Positions 44,272 through 57,200 are shown, counted from the stretch's first letter. The stretch: 64,000 nucleotides of DNA from Cerioporus squamosus (GCA_022592435.1 JABYQS010000108.1:1-64000); one strand, 5' to 3'. Numbers and translations are program-made. Notes: generated from the sequence alone by a model not told the origin.

Positions 44272-46537
44272 ATGCACACCACATGCCTCGCGAAGCTTGC
44301 GTTCCTCGCTGCGCTGTATGCCGCTCACGCCCTTGCGAAAACCTGTACCCTCAAGCCGCTGGGGCGTGGCAAGAGCGATGTTTCGCAGGTGCGGCAAGCT
44401 GGCGGATACAATGAGGGCAGTCGGAAGTTGCAACTGATCATTCGTGTGTAGATTGAAGCGGCTCTATCGAAGTGCGGTCATGGCGGCACTACCGTCTTCC
44501 AGTCTGGAGAGTATAATATTACTAGGTGAGCCTATGACCAACCCACAAAGTCACGGAATCCGACGACCTTGACCTTGCACCCAGGAAGATGCACTGGGAC
44601 CTCGCCAATTCGCGTGTCGACCTGTACGGGTCGCTGAACGTGAGTACGAACAGAGCCCAGGTCCACCTTGAGATCATGCCGGCTCACTACATCTCTCTGC
44701 TCTCGCAGTTCGTCTTTGACCTTCCCTATTGGATGGACCCCGCCTCGACCTACCGCGTCATCTTCATCCAGTCCCAAGCCTCCTGGTTCGTTATCTCCGG
44801 CCACGACTTCACCCTCGACGCGCACGGCACCGGCGGCATCATCGGGAACGGCCAGGGCTGGTGGTCTTGGTACGGCAACGCGACGCGGCTCGACGGGGAC
44901 GGACGCCCCGTCTCGCTCACGCTGTCGAACGTCACGCGCGGCACGGTGAGGGAGTTCACGGTCGACGCGCCGCCGTTCTGGTGCAATGCGGTCGCGGACT
45001 CGAGGGATGTGGTGTATGATGGGATGACCTGTGTGGCGGAGAATGCGGACGAGAGGTGGTTTGGGCAGAAGTGAGTGGGCGAGTTTGCGAAGGATGCCTC
45101 TTGCGCAGGCTCACGATCATTTTAGCATTGTGTGGAACACGGATGGTGAGCCATACGATGCCTAGTGGTCTTCTTGTTCTTGTGAAGCATGAGTATGTGC
45201 GACTGACCCTACAACGTTATAGGGATAGATACCTACCGCTCCGACAACATAACTATGGTGAACTGGGATGCACGCACTTTTCCTTCCCTCGCTCCGATAG
45301 CCTCCTCATGGTTCTGGGTTCTGGGCTCCCACAGATCACTTCTGGTGACGACTGCTTGGCTATCAAGGGGGTGCGTGAAGCTATGAATCTCCTGCACACT
45401 CCGATCAACCTCACTCAATTGACGTCTGTCTTGTGCTCGCCCAATCTATGACCCCATCTGTGCTCGTGCATCGCCCTGCTCCGCGTGCAATTTCTGTGAT
45501 GCCGATGAGCAGAACTCGACGAACATCTTCGCACGTAACGTCACCTGCCGCGGTGGAACAGGCATCGCGTTCGGCTCCCTGGGACAATACGCAGAGTTCG
45601 TGAGTACCAGTTCGCCGTACCACTTTCACGCGACGATCTGACAACACCCTGCAGCCAGACTATGTCGAGAACGTCGTCCTCCAGGACATCACGGTGAGGC
45701 GCGTTGGGAGCGCGGTTGTCGGCTTGCTAAACCAAGAGTGTAGCTTGTTCGACCGGACCCTCAAGTCCAGCCTCTGTTAGAGCACGGGGTATGCTGGCAA
45801 CCCCGAATCTCAATATGTTGCTGACTGGCAGAGTGACTGCTGCCAGGTATATCTCAAGTCGTGGACGGGTACGCGGATCGGCTTCCCGCCGACTGGGGGC
45901 GGAGCGGGGGGAGGTGTGTCCCTCACATCTACTCTGATATATGTCTGGAGTGACAGCTGTGATTGTCGTTTCCTAGGACGCGTGTCTGGTGTTGTAGCGC
46001 GGAATGTCAAGGTCGACCAAGTGACAACGCCTATCCAGCTGTATCAGACGAATCTCGGACATCCGTGCGTCCTTCTTACTGACTAAACTTGGGTGCTATA
46101 ACCGCTGAACTCGGAACGGAATCGTCAGTGGAGACGCGCCATCCAAGCTGCAGTTCGTCAACCTGACATTCGAGAATTGGACGGGGACAGCACAGACCTT
46201 TACAAGTACGCACCTTCCTCTTCACCGCCTACTTACGCATCGCGGTTTCATTGCTCCCTGCGATCTGTTGAATTCGCTGCTTCGCCTGTTATTTATAAGG
46301 CCGTGAACTGAGAACTGATGATCGCCTTCCGCAGTCGTAGATCTCGAATGCAGTTCTGCGGCACCATGCGCGGACGTGTCATTCCGCGATATCAACGTTA
46401 CAGTTCCCAGCGGAGAGGCTCCGGCATACACCTGCGTGAACGTTGCCAGCTCTGCCGGGCTTCCTAGCGGGGGTGAGTCCCACTCTAAACACGCTGGAGG
46501 CTGCTACCGACCTCCTGCGTCATTTGCCGTGTGCTGA
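44272..46537 (+). CDS. Secreted glycoside hydrolase family 28 protein (pectinase-like)
   Basis: Fourteen-exon model: 44272-44388, 44452-44525, 44585-44639, 44709-45070, 45126-45145, 45223-45269, 45335-45370, 45513-45599, 45655-45693, 45744-45788, 45847-45913, 45977-46064, 46129-46205 and 46335-46537, about 438 residues. A signal peptide (LAFLAALYAAHALA) is followed by a right-handed beta-helix. Catalytic acids are seen as NTDG (exon 5/6) and SGDDC (exon 7). The family His (GHG) is replaced by GTG in CRGGTGIAFGS, and the RIK motif by VYLKSW; both fit a distinct GH28 subfamily rather than damage. The likely substrate is galacturonan or a side-chained pectin, cut outside the cell. Intron 6 has a GC donor. 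The last exon may instead splice at 46472, so the C-terminus is unsure. Confidence 0.86.
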
Positions 46538-47362
46538 TTGAAGTCTATTATTTATACATCGCACCCCGTTGTCGACGACATAATTGGAACTCGCCCATGG
46601 ACAGCATGCACTGGCGGTGGTGTGGTCAAGATGTGATGATGTGGTCGGGCGTTCACAACGTTCGGGCTCCCTTGGGGATGTACAAGTGCACGCTGGTGAT
46701 AGATAAGGCGTTGTGTTACGAGCGGGACGGCTGGTGCTTCGAAAGCGACATCCGAGGACAACAGAAGCTATCGCGACGAATGATGCAGGACGCCGACATG
46801 TCGTGCGCAGCAGGAGCATCGGAGGAGCGGTGTCCAGCAACGCCCGGCACCCACCGTCGACTGCTCGGCCTGAGTTGATGCCGTCGCGCGCGATGATCGC
46901 GTCCGTTTCGCAGCGAAGCGAGCTGGATGTCGTGGTCTGTCCGACTGTCTGCTCCCGGGACGTTGTGAGTGCTCTGAGTGCCTTGCTCGTCGTTGGACAC
47001 GTCGTCGACGACACGAACGGCAGACATCCGCAATCAGGGCGGCGGCGTGATGGTGTTTTCTGTCGGTGCCGGCGCAGTGTTCTGGTCCGAGTCTCGACTG
47101 CTGGGAGGGCGGTTGCCATGGCGTGGGCCGTCTGTCGGGTGAGGCGCCGGGGTGTGCGCAGTGGCAATCACAAAACAGGTTCCCAGTCGACCACCACGTC
47201 CCCCGCTCCCTTTCTCTTTTCTTCCTCCCCGTGCCCCTTGTCCTTGTCCTTGTCCTTCACTGCAGGCCGGCCCTCATTCTGCGCAGGACGTCGACTTCGC
47301 TCTTGGCCTGACCCGACCGACATCGCCAACGCGGCACAGACAGACAGACGACTGAGACTCTA
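46538..47362. other. Intergenic upstream of NoxA
   Basis: No supported gene. The last 160 bases form a NoxA leader or promoter: a long pyrimidine tract from about 47198 to 47258 contains CCTTGT units repeated four times, followed by CTGCAG that could end a 5' leader intron. Confidence 0.5.
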
Positions 47363-49746
47363 ATGCCTTTCAACAAAAGGCGCCAGTCCAGCATGGATTT
47401 CTCAGACGGCAAGATCCCCTCCCTCGAGCAGCACCCCGACATCGTCATCAATGGCAGCCAGCCCTCCCACCTCCAGCGCAACAAGACCGAGCGCCGCCGC
47501 CTCCAGGGTCTCCAGCGCTCGAACACCACTACCTCCCAGCCGGTCGCGCCCTATGTGCCCCGCACGGCGCTGGAGAAATATAACCACTGGATGATTAACG
47601 AGGGCGGACGTCGCTTGTTCTTCTTCGTCTTCCTGTTCCTCCACGCCCTGGTCATCGCGTTCGGCTTCATGCACTACCAGCTTAAGGACAGCTCCGTTAC
47701 GGCCCGCGCGACCTTCGGTATCACGTTCCGTGAGTGTTTGCTTCTTATGCCTCGTATGGACCGCAACCCCGCCATACTGGCGTTTGCTCTGTCTCGTCGA
47801 ATGCATTGAGCAGGGAGGGGAAAGGCCCTTGTCGCACAACCCCATTCTAGGGTCAGCGCTAGAGCGCCAGCCCGAGGCCGTGCCTGCTGCACCTTGCGAT
47901 GATCACGGCAGAGTTTCATCTGTCATACATGCCCAAGCGGACAGGATGGTCTCAGCATCAGTCGACCATCATTATTTCGCTCGTGGCAATGCGAAACAAG
48001 CAAGGGTGTGTCCGAGCTCTGCGTGCGGCCGCGTCCTGTCAGGAAGATACCCATGCGAGGGGCCCGATGCTTCGTTCGTGCGTCTTCTCCAGTATGCTAA
48101 TGTTCCTTTTGTCCAGCGATTGCTCGTACCGCTGCGCTTGTCCTTCACGTCGATGTTGCGTTCATTCTGCTCCCCGTTTGCCGCAACTTCATCTCCCTGC
48201 TCCGCAAGACCCCGCTCAACTCGTTCATTCCGTTCGACAAGAACATCACGTTCCACAAGGCGGTTGCCTGGTCCATCGTCATCTTCTCCATCGTCCACAT
48301 TGTCGCCCACATGGTCAACTTCACTGAGCTCGCGATCATCGACACCGACGCGAAGACCACTGGCCAGCGTATCCTGGCTTTCGTCGCCGCCAACTTCGTC
48401 ACCGGCCCGGGCGCCACTGGCTGGATCATGACCGCCGCCCTCGGTATCATGGTCTGGTTCGCCATCGAGAAGCGTCGCCGCGCCCACTTCGAGTGGTTCT
48501 GGTACTCTCACCACCTTTTCATCGTGTTCTTCATCAACTGGCAGCTCCACGGTATGTTCTGCATGATCAAGCCGGACAGACCCCCGTACTGCTCGTTTAA
48601 CACCATCGGTGTCTTCTGGGTAAGTGAAGTTTACGAAAGTTCAGGGTCGTAGTTACTGACGTACGTGTAGCGTTACTGGCTCGTTGGCGGTGTTATCTGG
48701 ATCTACGAGCGTATCCTTCGTGAGGTCCGCTCCCGTCACCGCACCTACATCTCCAAGGTCATTCAGCACCCGTCGAACGTCATGGAGATTCAGATCAAGA
48801 AGGAGAAGACGACCACTCAGGCTGGCCAGTACATCTTCCTGTGCTGCCCTGAGATCTCCTACTTCCAGTGGCATCCGTTCACCCTCACCAGGTATGCCGT
48901 GTGCTACCACTGGACTCCCAGTTTTAGCTGACATGCTTGTAGCGCGCCTGAGGAAGACTACATCTCCGTCCACATCCGTGTTGTTGGTGATTTTACTCGT
49001 GCCTTCGCCAAGGCTGTCGGTTGCGACTTTGACAAGAAGGGCAAGGGCGAGAAGGACGAGGCCGGCGGCAAGGTCGTCGGCACCGCCGCGAACCCGCCGA
49101 TCAATCGCGTTCTCCCCCGTGTCATGGTCGACGGTCCGTTCGGCTCCGCGTCTGAGGACTTCCTGAACTACGAGACGGTCCTCCTCGTCGGCGCCGGTAT
49201 CGGTGTTACGCCGTTCGCGTCGATCCTCAAGTCGATCTGGTACCGCATGAACAACTTCAACAGCTCGAAGCCGACGCGCCTCTCCAAGGTGTACTTCACG
49301 TGGGTCATCCGTGACTTCGGCTCGGCGGAGTGGTTCCACTCGCTCCTGCACGCGATCGAGGAGCAGGACACGCAGAACCGGATCGAGATCAACATCTACC
49401 TGACGGCGAAGATCAAGGAGGAGGACATGAACAACATCATCGTGCAGGACGTCGGCGCGGAGAAGGACGCGATCACGAGCCTGCGCGCGCCGACGCACTT
49501 CGGCCGCCCGAACTGGGACCGCGTTTTCAGCTCGATCGCGGAGAAGCACCCCGAGACGGACGTCGGCGTGTTCTTCTGCGGGCCGGCTGTCCTCTCGAAG
49601 CAGCTCCACGTCATGAGCAACAAGTATTCGTCGCCCAAGGGCACCAAGTTCTTCTTCGGAAAGGGTGCGTGCCTTCTCCCTGCCTTGTCGCTGCTGCGAA
49701 CGCGTGTGGCTGACGACTGTGCTCGCGTTCAACAGAGAACTTCTAA
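47363..49746 (+). CDS. noxA: Superoxide-generating NADPH oxidase, NoxA type
   Basis: Five exons, 47363-47729, 48117-48619, 48671-48891, 48943-49664 and 49736-49746, give 607 residues. A roughly 80-residue cytosolic leader precedes six membrane spans. The b-type heme ligands are visible as HKAVAWSIVIFSIVH (His169, His183) and SHH...LHG. FAD binding is at WHPFTLTS, NADPH binding at GAGIGVTPFASI and VFFCGPAVLSK, and the protein ends GKENF, an ending typical of Nox enzymes. The enzyme passes electrons from NADPH across the membrane to oxygen and drives hyphal differentiation and fruiting in fungi, with a p67-like partner. No EF hands, so NoxA rather than NoxC. The first intron is 387 bases, far above local size. 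Codons in the distal exons are strongly C-ending. Confidence 0.95.
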
Positions 49747-52700
49747 AGGCCGCATGCGTCAGGCGTCGGCGGTGTGGGATTCTGCTGTCGTCATCATACA
49801 TACTACTGCGTTGGACTGTACGATCTGCTGTTGGTGTGCTGCATCTACCGCCCCCTCTCTTCTCCTACCGTGCTCAGACTATCGCCCCCGCCCCCATCAT
49901 ACTCTTTCGTTGCTGCTGTCGGACCTCGGTCGGCTCCGGCTCGCTTGCGCTAGTCGTGTTGCACGCGTCCTTTCGTTTGCTTTAACCCTGTCCTTGGGGT
50001 TGTCCTGTCGTCCGTGTCTCGGTTTCGGTACTGTTAGTTATTGTTTTATATACCGCTTGTCTGAATGGCATGCTATTGGGAGTCGCGCGTATGGAAGGAT
50101 GATGTACTTAGAGTCTGGACAAGTCTGGACGAGACAAGATGTGAGAATGGATGGTTGTCTGTTGTCGAAGTCTATGCAAACTTCGTGGCTGGAAACAAAA
50201 AATATGACCAGGGGCTGGAGCAAGTGAGGCTACGGTCGATATTGTCATATTGCATCCATGACGTCCGCCTGGGTACATGATCCTGCACGCTGACACTTTG
50301 CTCTGCTGGCACTCGTACTACGCTCTACTACGCTTCTGTCTCACTAGTGTACTGGACAGGGTTGCTACGTTATTGTCTTGGAGTCCTCGGGTCAAGTTGC
50401 TCGCCTGTAAGTTTGCCTTGTATATGCGCCTGGAACAGGAGCTCATAATGATCGATCAACAACTGCCAACTTCCAGTGTCAAGACCGTAGCTACCTGACC
50501 GTGACACCGCGGTGTTATTAACTTGTTAACTACCACCACCCGCTGAGTGGCAATGAAGTGGCTAAATGCGAGTTTTAGTGGGTCAAGTAGTAAGTACTTG
50601 CTTCTTATGTGGCTCTTCAATGCGGTTGCTACATCCTATTCCATCAACAGAGTGAGTACTCCTCGTCTGTCAATTTGCCTGTATGCAGGTCTCGGACTAA
50701 ATCGATATGTAGTGAGCGGCGACAATCAACCTGCCAGTGAGGAGTATTTGTATAGCCGCGCTGACGACGTACCAGTCATCCGAAGCAGGAAGTCATTCCT
50801 AGCTCTCACCGCTATCCATCGGGAAGTCAACACCCGAGCAGACATCCCACCGGTCGGGAGGACAGGCTTCGCGACTGGCAGATGGTATGGCCTGCTGAGT
50901 CGAATCCGTAGCCTTCGACGACCGCAATCTGTCCAAGGTGAGTACGAAAAGCCTGTTCTGTTGTTGTATCGGGCTTATTGTCGCACGCACGTCCATTGAA
51001 GGGCGTTAGCCATATGCTCATCGCTGTGAAGCTTTGCAGAGCCTGTCGGAATGCAAGAAGCCTTCAAGCTGGCGGCAGCTTCTCTCCGGAACAGCGCACT
51101 CGTACTCCGACATCGGCCCTAATGCGCAGCGTCAACCTAGTAAGTCTGAGTTATAACTTCTTTCGAGTGATGATCGTCACTGACCTCCCGCTGCACCTTC
51201 CCCAGGCTGGCCCCCCTCTCGCACGGTGCCCCGCGGCCACGTCCTTCCCGAGCCCCGCGATCGGACTCTCCGTGAGCTCTGGACAAGTCTTGAGCACACG
51301 AGAACGGCGGTCTCTCCCTGCCGAGACACGCGGCCTTCGTGAGGTCGTGCAAACGTCCACGAAGACGCGAGCGCGCTGCCTGGCCAGTGTGCTGTACGGG
51401 CGTATCTTCGTATCTGTCAGCAACGACACCACGCATCTGACAAGGGTTCAGGGGAGATGCGGAGATGCAGGCACGATAGGGTGTTGCTTCCGCGTCACAA
51501 AGTCCGTCGACGGAGAGCAAGGCCAGGACTTCGTTCATTTGAACTCTTCCGTCCACGCGTTCCGTCCATCGCATTCAACGTGTCTCTCCTGGGACCTGAC
51601 GCCGGCGGAGCGGGTCGTGGGGAATGTATGGCGAACAAGGACTGGGGAAACGGGAAACGGGACTCGGACCTGGGGAAGCCCCGAGGACGCACTCACAGTG
51701 CATCATGCTGTGTCGCTGTGTTATGGTAGTACGTCCATTCCTCTAAAAAGCATCGCTACGCACCGGCTACGATGGAAGCCACACTGACCGACGTGCCTTC
51801 TTCCGTTCGCTCTATAGTCAACGACGTTCAATCGAGTTCCTTCCGCTCGTGCGTTCCCACAGGGCCCTATCGCGTTCCCGCACATACCATCGCAATTCGA
51901 AACTAGGGCCTTGAGGCCGAGTTGCAGCCCGCCGCCGCCGCGGAGCCCTACAATACGGCGCGGTACACGGCTAAAGTGGGCGTATCCGTATCATTGGAGA
52001 TCAGGCTCTAGCCTCGTAGCTGCGGTCTGGAGAGCTCCAATCATCGTAGGAGTGTGGTGCGAGAGTACTCACCCTTCATACGTTGGCCGGACGCACACGG
52101 CCTAGTGTCCTCAAGACGTGGAAGAAACCCGCATCTTTGGTCACGGTCCCAGCCTAAGCAAGAAGCGTCACCAATGAGGTGGGTGCACGCGCTCCGATGC
52201 ACAATCGCGGTACAAGTCTCTTCCAGGCAGGTTGCGCTCTCGGCAGGACACTGATAGACGCGATAGTATGAAAATTAATTGAAGGCTAGCGTGGATGAAA
52301 CGGAGGAAGACTCACACACGCAGACAGGAGGCGTGGACTCCATCTCGGACACCGGAGCCACCAGGTCGTCGAGAACCAAGGGCTTCTTCCGCCGATAAAT
52401 CTCCCTTCTCGCCCGGTCTATACGTCCGTTTCCAACGGGACGTCGCAGTTCTATGTCGAAGTCGCGCAGCGGTATGTTCAAAGTTTAGCTGCGCAGGTCT
52501 TGGGCAGTGCTTGGCAATGTACCCACTTGCGGGGTGACGATCCTCTGGCCAGTGCTGTCCGGAGTGCGGATGCGAGTAGCCCACGGGGATCGATGTTGCT
52601 GGGAACTCCGGGATGCACTACCTTGGCGGTTGCAGTAAGTACCAATGTGATTCAAGCGTCGGGTCCCTTTCAGCGTGCTGACGGGCCATATGTTCTGTGC

Positions 52701-53216
52701 GTTCCGACAGATGAGTCAGTTCTTCGAAACTCGTGGGCAAGGTGTTGGTAGTCTACAGAACACGTAAACGTGGTCCCGGGTACGGTCCATCTCCACTCGA
52801 CATCGCTTCATCTTACGCACCCTCGCCGGACTCAGGACACCGAGCGGCGATAGCCTCCTCTGCAATTGTCAAGTGTGGTCCGACTCGCTCGATCCGCGGA
52901 GGGCAATGATTCCTGTTGAGGCAGCCTTTGGGCCTGCTGAGTAGTATGACCCTGCTCTGGCTGCGCGACCTTCGGTGGTCCCCAGCCCAGCGTTCGCCGC
53001 TCGATGTTGCACTGCACACCCTGTCCGGGCAGGGGCGCGCGGCGTCGTGGCATGATCCTCGGCGTCCGCGGTGACTATCTTTCATGCGCTGGGAGATGCC
53101 AATGGCCGGCAGTGTGCCACTTATTGTGCAGAGGTATAAGTATAGGCGATGTTGGAACCGTACTCAGCAGTACAAGTACCGCAGCCTACGGTCCCAGTCA
53201 TCACCCCCCGTCCGAT
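49747..53216. other. Stretch without a supportable gene, 3.5 kb
   Basis: The first 400-500 bases are probably NoxA 3' untranslated region. The longest frame (269 codons, plus, 50978-51787) has no domain and is overlapped by antisense frames of 90-145 codons, so I do not call it. Nothing else is recognisable. Confidence 0.45.
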
Positions 53217-54280
53217 ATGATCTCGGTGCGCCGCCTCGTCGATCCCTCAGGTACCCCATCGCCGCCGCTCGCATTCCCGTTCTTCTCGCGCTGACCACTT
53301 CGCTTGCTGCGCGCAGATGAGGACCTTGAGTCCGCCGTCCAGGTCCTCGTGGCCTCATTTAAGGATGGTCAGTGATCCTGCCCGATAAATCCTCCCATGA
53401 TTCTTAGGGTCATCATCTCTATCCCTCCTGTCTCCTCGGACCACAGACGTCGGGATGGCATCGCTTAGCGGGAGCTCCTCTCGCGTACAAGTTGAGCTGT
53501 ATAGAAGAACAATCCGAGGGTGCCTCTCGCGTGGCCAAGTCTACGTTGGCCTCGTAGACAACCGAATTCAGGGCGTGGCCGCATCGATCTCTCCAGGGGA
53601 AGATTGGCATTGCTAGTTGGTCTATCTCGATGTCCTGTTCCATATCATCTGCGATCTGAATCCTGACCGACACCCCTAGCCAGGAAGATGACTTTCTCCG
53701 GAACTTGTCGCCATATCTGCGAGAATGGTACACTTACCACGTACGCCCACAGCTGCCCTCACTCGTATGCTAAGCCCCTAATCTATGACCGCGCCCGCGC
53801 CCAGTACATCCCCACATACGACGAGTTGTACAGAACTTCCTTCGGCTCGGGCGAGCGCGCGCGCAAGGAAGCATGGAATCTGAAGCTGCTCGCGGTGCAT
53901 CCTGATGCCCAGCGCCGAGGGCTCGGACGATCGTTGCTAAGCACGTTCTGCAAGCAGGTAAGTCCGCGGGCTACCTCCTTTCTTCCGGGAGCTCCTGACA
54001 CGGTCTCATCGCCCAACCTGCAGGCTGACTCGGGCGGAAAGCGCATCCTGACGGACGTCAAGAGTCCCTACCACGTAAGTTTACCTTGGGTCCCGACGGC
54101 CCTCGGTGCAACCGCGTAGGGTCTCGCTGAACTTACCATGTTCTGGGCTAGGTGACATGGTTCGGGAAGTCTGGCTTTCGGTATCGGGCTGTCAAGAACT
54201 TCAGCTCTAAAGACGCCGCAGGGTTCCCGCTCTGGTGTATGGTCAGGGATCCCGCCCCGACCGCGGAGGGTCAACGCTAG
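53217..54280 (+). CDS. GNAT-family N-acetyltransferase, one junction does not close
   Basis: Exons start at 53217-53250 (MISVRRLVDPS), 53317-53367 and 53447 onward (ELYRRTIRGCL, VYVGLVDNRIQGVAASISPG). Later exons carry DDFLRNLSPYLREWYTYH (from about 53685), PLIYDRARAQYIPTYDELY, then LKLLAVHPDAQRRGLGRSLL, the acetyl-CoA pyrophosphate loop (QRRGLG) of GNAT enzymes, VTWFGKSGFRY and PLWCMVRD, ending at TAG 54280. Between SISPGEDW and DDFLRN the best donor (TA/gttggt) is one base out of phase and an in-frame TAG overlaps it, so a base seems missing near 53610. The fold call is firm, the acceptor substrate unknown. Likely cytosolic. Confidence 0.75.
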
Positions 54281-57200
54281 CCCCCGTTGTTCCCCTCCCC
54301 TCCCCTCCGCAGCACCGTCATCCACATCTGACCCTCCGCAACCTGCCAACGACCACATCTCCGTGGGTCCCTCTATCTCCCAACCCCCGAGCTGCCCAGT
54401 TCGCGGCCCGACGAGGCGTCGGATACTAGATCGTCATAGAAGCGCCGCTCAACCCACGACTTAGGGGACCATGCGGCTTAGCGTACTTGTATTTCTAGGC
54501 CCTTGCGGGGGCGCATTGCTTGGCTTACTGTCCCGGTACGCTCACACACTACACCCTCACAATGGCACATGCACGGCACCTGGGGTGCTTGCAAGTCTAT
54601 ATATACGGCGCCTTTGAGTGGGTGGGAATGAGTCTTCGCGATCTGCACCCGACTCGGACGTGTCCTCGAGACTCGACAAGCAACGTGGTTGAGGAGTGCA
54701 GCGGCGTCGCGGTCGTTCCGGAGAACTTTGTCCAACTCCAGACCTTGCGGGGTCTGCCGATTCGTTGGGTGCAGAAGGCATTCATTTGTGCGAACGCTAA
54801 CTCAAGCACAAGCTTCTAACACCGTATTCGCACCTTCATTTCTCCTCAGCTTTGCGGATGGTATGTCTTGTGACTTGCGACATGCGGCACAGGCGGGGCA
54901 GGTAGGTAGAACGGCAGAAGCTATCGGATATCCTGCCGAAGACCGACGGAGCTGGGAGCCCTTGCTGAGTGCGCCACGGTGCTGCCCGAACATATCTTTT
55001 CAGATCATGTGGTCGTATATTACGATGGTACAGAAGCACGGGGGAACCGACTTGCACTGACCCGCTCCGGTCGAAGAGCAACCCCGGTGCTTGTGAACTG
55101 CCCGACACCGGAACGCGACAGAACGCGTTTAGCGTATGTACGCGTTGCAAGGCCCTCCTTGCGCATCATGCATCATGGGCAGCTGAACCCGTCTCGGCAC
55201 GTTAGCGATATTAACCGGCTACTGGCGGTGCCGCACCCCAAGTTATGTACCTACAGGCTACAGCAGTCAGAGCGGCTGTACCAGTACGGCATCCCTCGAC
55301 CTCCCGAGGCCAGATGCCCCGATGACCGTCGATCGTGATGGGATGTAAAGCCCAGGGCTCTCGATCACACCGTTCACGTAAGTTGTGTGCGTGGCTCTGC
55401 CCTCGTCGTGCTTCGATGTCTCGACCTGTAGATCATGGACAGATGTAACCTCGAATGACCCCGATTTGCGCTGGAGATACCAACAGCTGGGATGTGTATG
55501 GTGGGCAGTCGGATAGCATCACATCGTCAGCAACCACCACACCTCCACCATGCGGGGAGATACGAACAGCACATATTAAGAATGGCATCATCGCGGAGCT
55601 GTAACCAGTGCCCATTCCGAAATGGCGCGGCCCCCGTTCGGCAGGGCACCGCGTCCCCAGACTGCGCCCAGTGGACGGAAGAGTGGATGATAGGACCCCT
55701 TGTCGGATATCCGATGCCGATGTGGTCATCCCGTCTGGTCTCGAGTGGTCACCGGTAAGGAGTCGCTGTGCACAGGGATTTTGTGAAGAAGTCGGGACAA
55801 AGTCGTTCGATTGTCCAGCTGCACCGCTCGCGGTCCCAGTGTGGCATCGAGATGTGTTCGGCCCGAACTTGATCATGTCTCCTCTTCCTGTGTCCGCGCT
55901 ATGGTACAAGTGCATGATCCTGCGTGATCCCTGTTTGGAGTCTTCCGTATCGGGTCCACATATCGACCTGATCGCCGCGGGTTTGTCAGTCAATCTGGCA
56001 TGCACAAGTGGCTCGAACGGCAGGCTTGGCACACCTTTGAATCCGATCACTGGCCTCCCGCCTGAAGTGCGAACAACACGGATCGGGGATACACTCCAAC
56101 GGAACGAGAGTGATGCGACGCGGACGGGAGGTGACTCTTGAGTGAGACCTGGATGTCGATGCCGGCGATCACCTGTGTTACTCCCGCTCCGCCCCTAGGC
56201 ATTCGCGAGCGACTAGGCTCCGCCTGGCATCGAAGAGCCATGGATTTGCCGGGATGCGATTCCTCGGACGAAGCATACAGAGTCAAGTAGGCTGTACTTC
56301 GTGTGGTTCGTTGTAGAGGTTCCATCCGCTTGGGGTTAGAGTCGGATTGACGAAGCGTGAGCCATCGAGGATTCTCAGAGTATCTGCGATCGGTGGAGGT
56401 CATTGAGGGGTAGGGGGAGGGAAGAAAAGACCACCGCACTTGATACGAATGGCGAGACGGCGTCGCATGCGCTACTCTCATGCCCGGGGAGTGCGGACGC
56501 TCACAATATACAGGCTTTCGGCCAGCTCGGGATATCAAGTGCTCCCGTTGCCGCACCCCATTCTCACCAACGGCTCATTTCAGTATCAGCACAACACCAC
56601 GTCAGGGACCACAAAGTTCGCCTGTTGCCGCTACGCAACGCCAACGCCGCCGCGAGGGCTCTGGGCGGCCTTCAACACGCCCGCCATCTCCATCAGCGGG
56701 TGCAGCTTCTGTCCTGTGTCCGAGAGAGCGGTACGAGGGGAGAGAAGGCCAGCGTTGCAATTCACCGATACCGGATACCACCTCGCCATCCACTGCGGCC
56801 TGACGAACAACAGAGTACATATCAGCTTCCAGTCATCGACTGATCGAAGCAGAAGCTGCACAAGGATAGTACTAGCGTGTCCCCAGATCTTGAACAGCCA
56901 AACTGGGTCTCGCGATATCTCAGTCCCCTTTCCTCCGATTACCTTCCAATTTCACAGGTAGGTTTGCGATACTGTCACGTACCCTTGTATGAAATTTGGT
57001 GGTGAACGGATGAGAGGAACAGCAAGGATCTGGGGAACAGTCGTTTGACCCCAGTACTTGCACACAGCCGCCCAGCGGATGTCACGCAGAGTCACTGAGC
57101 CAACTGATGCCGTGCTCAAACTCCGCTCACCAACTGCCCGATTGAGACGTGTGGACCACTGTCAATTTCGAACTCCGATGCACTCGGGTGTGGCTCTTGT

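Noticed and set aside
46520..47167. 215-codon minus-strand open frame upstream of noxA
   Set aside because: No homology-like blocks; it is a Ser/Thr/Arg-rich shadow in the promoter region.
48653..49801. 382-codon minus-strand frame
   Set aside because: Antisense shadow of noxA exons; Arg/Asp/Val-rich as expected for the reverse of C-ending codons.
50978..51787. 269-codon plus-strand open frame
   Set aside because: No domain, no signal peptide, strong antisense frames across it and uneven codon use; likely chance in GC-rich DNA.
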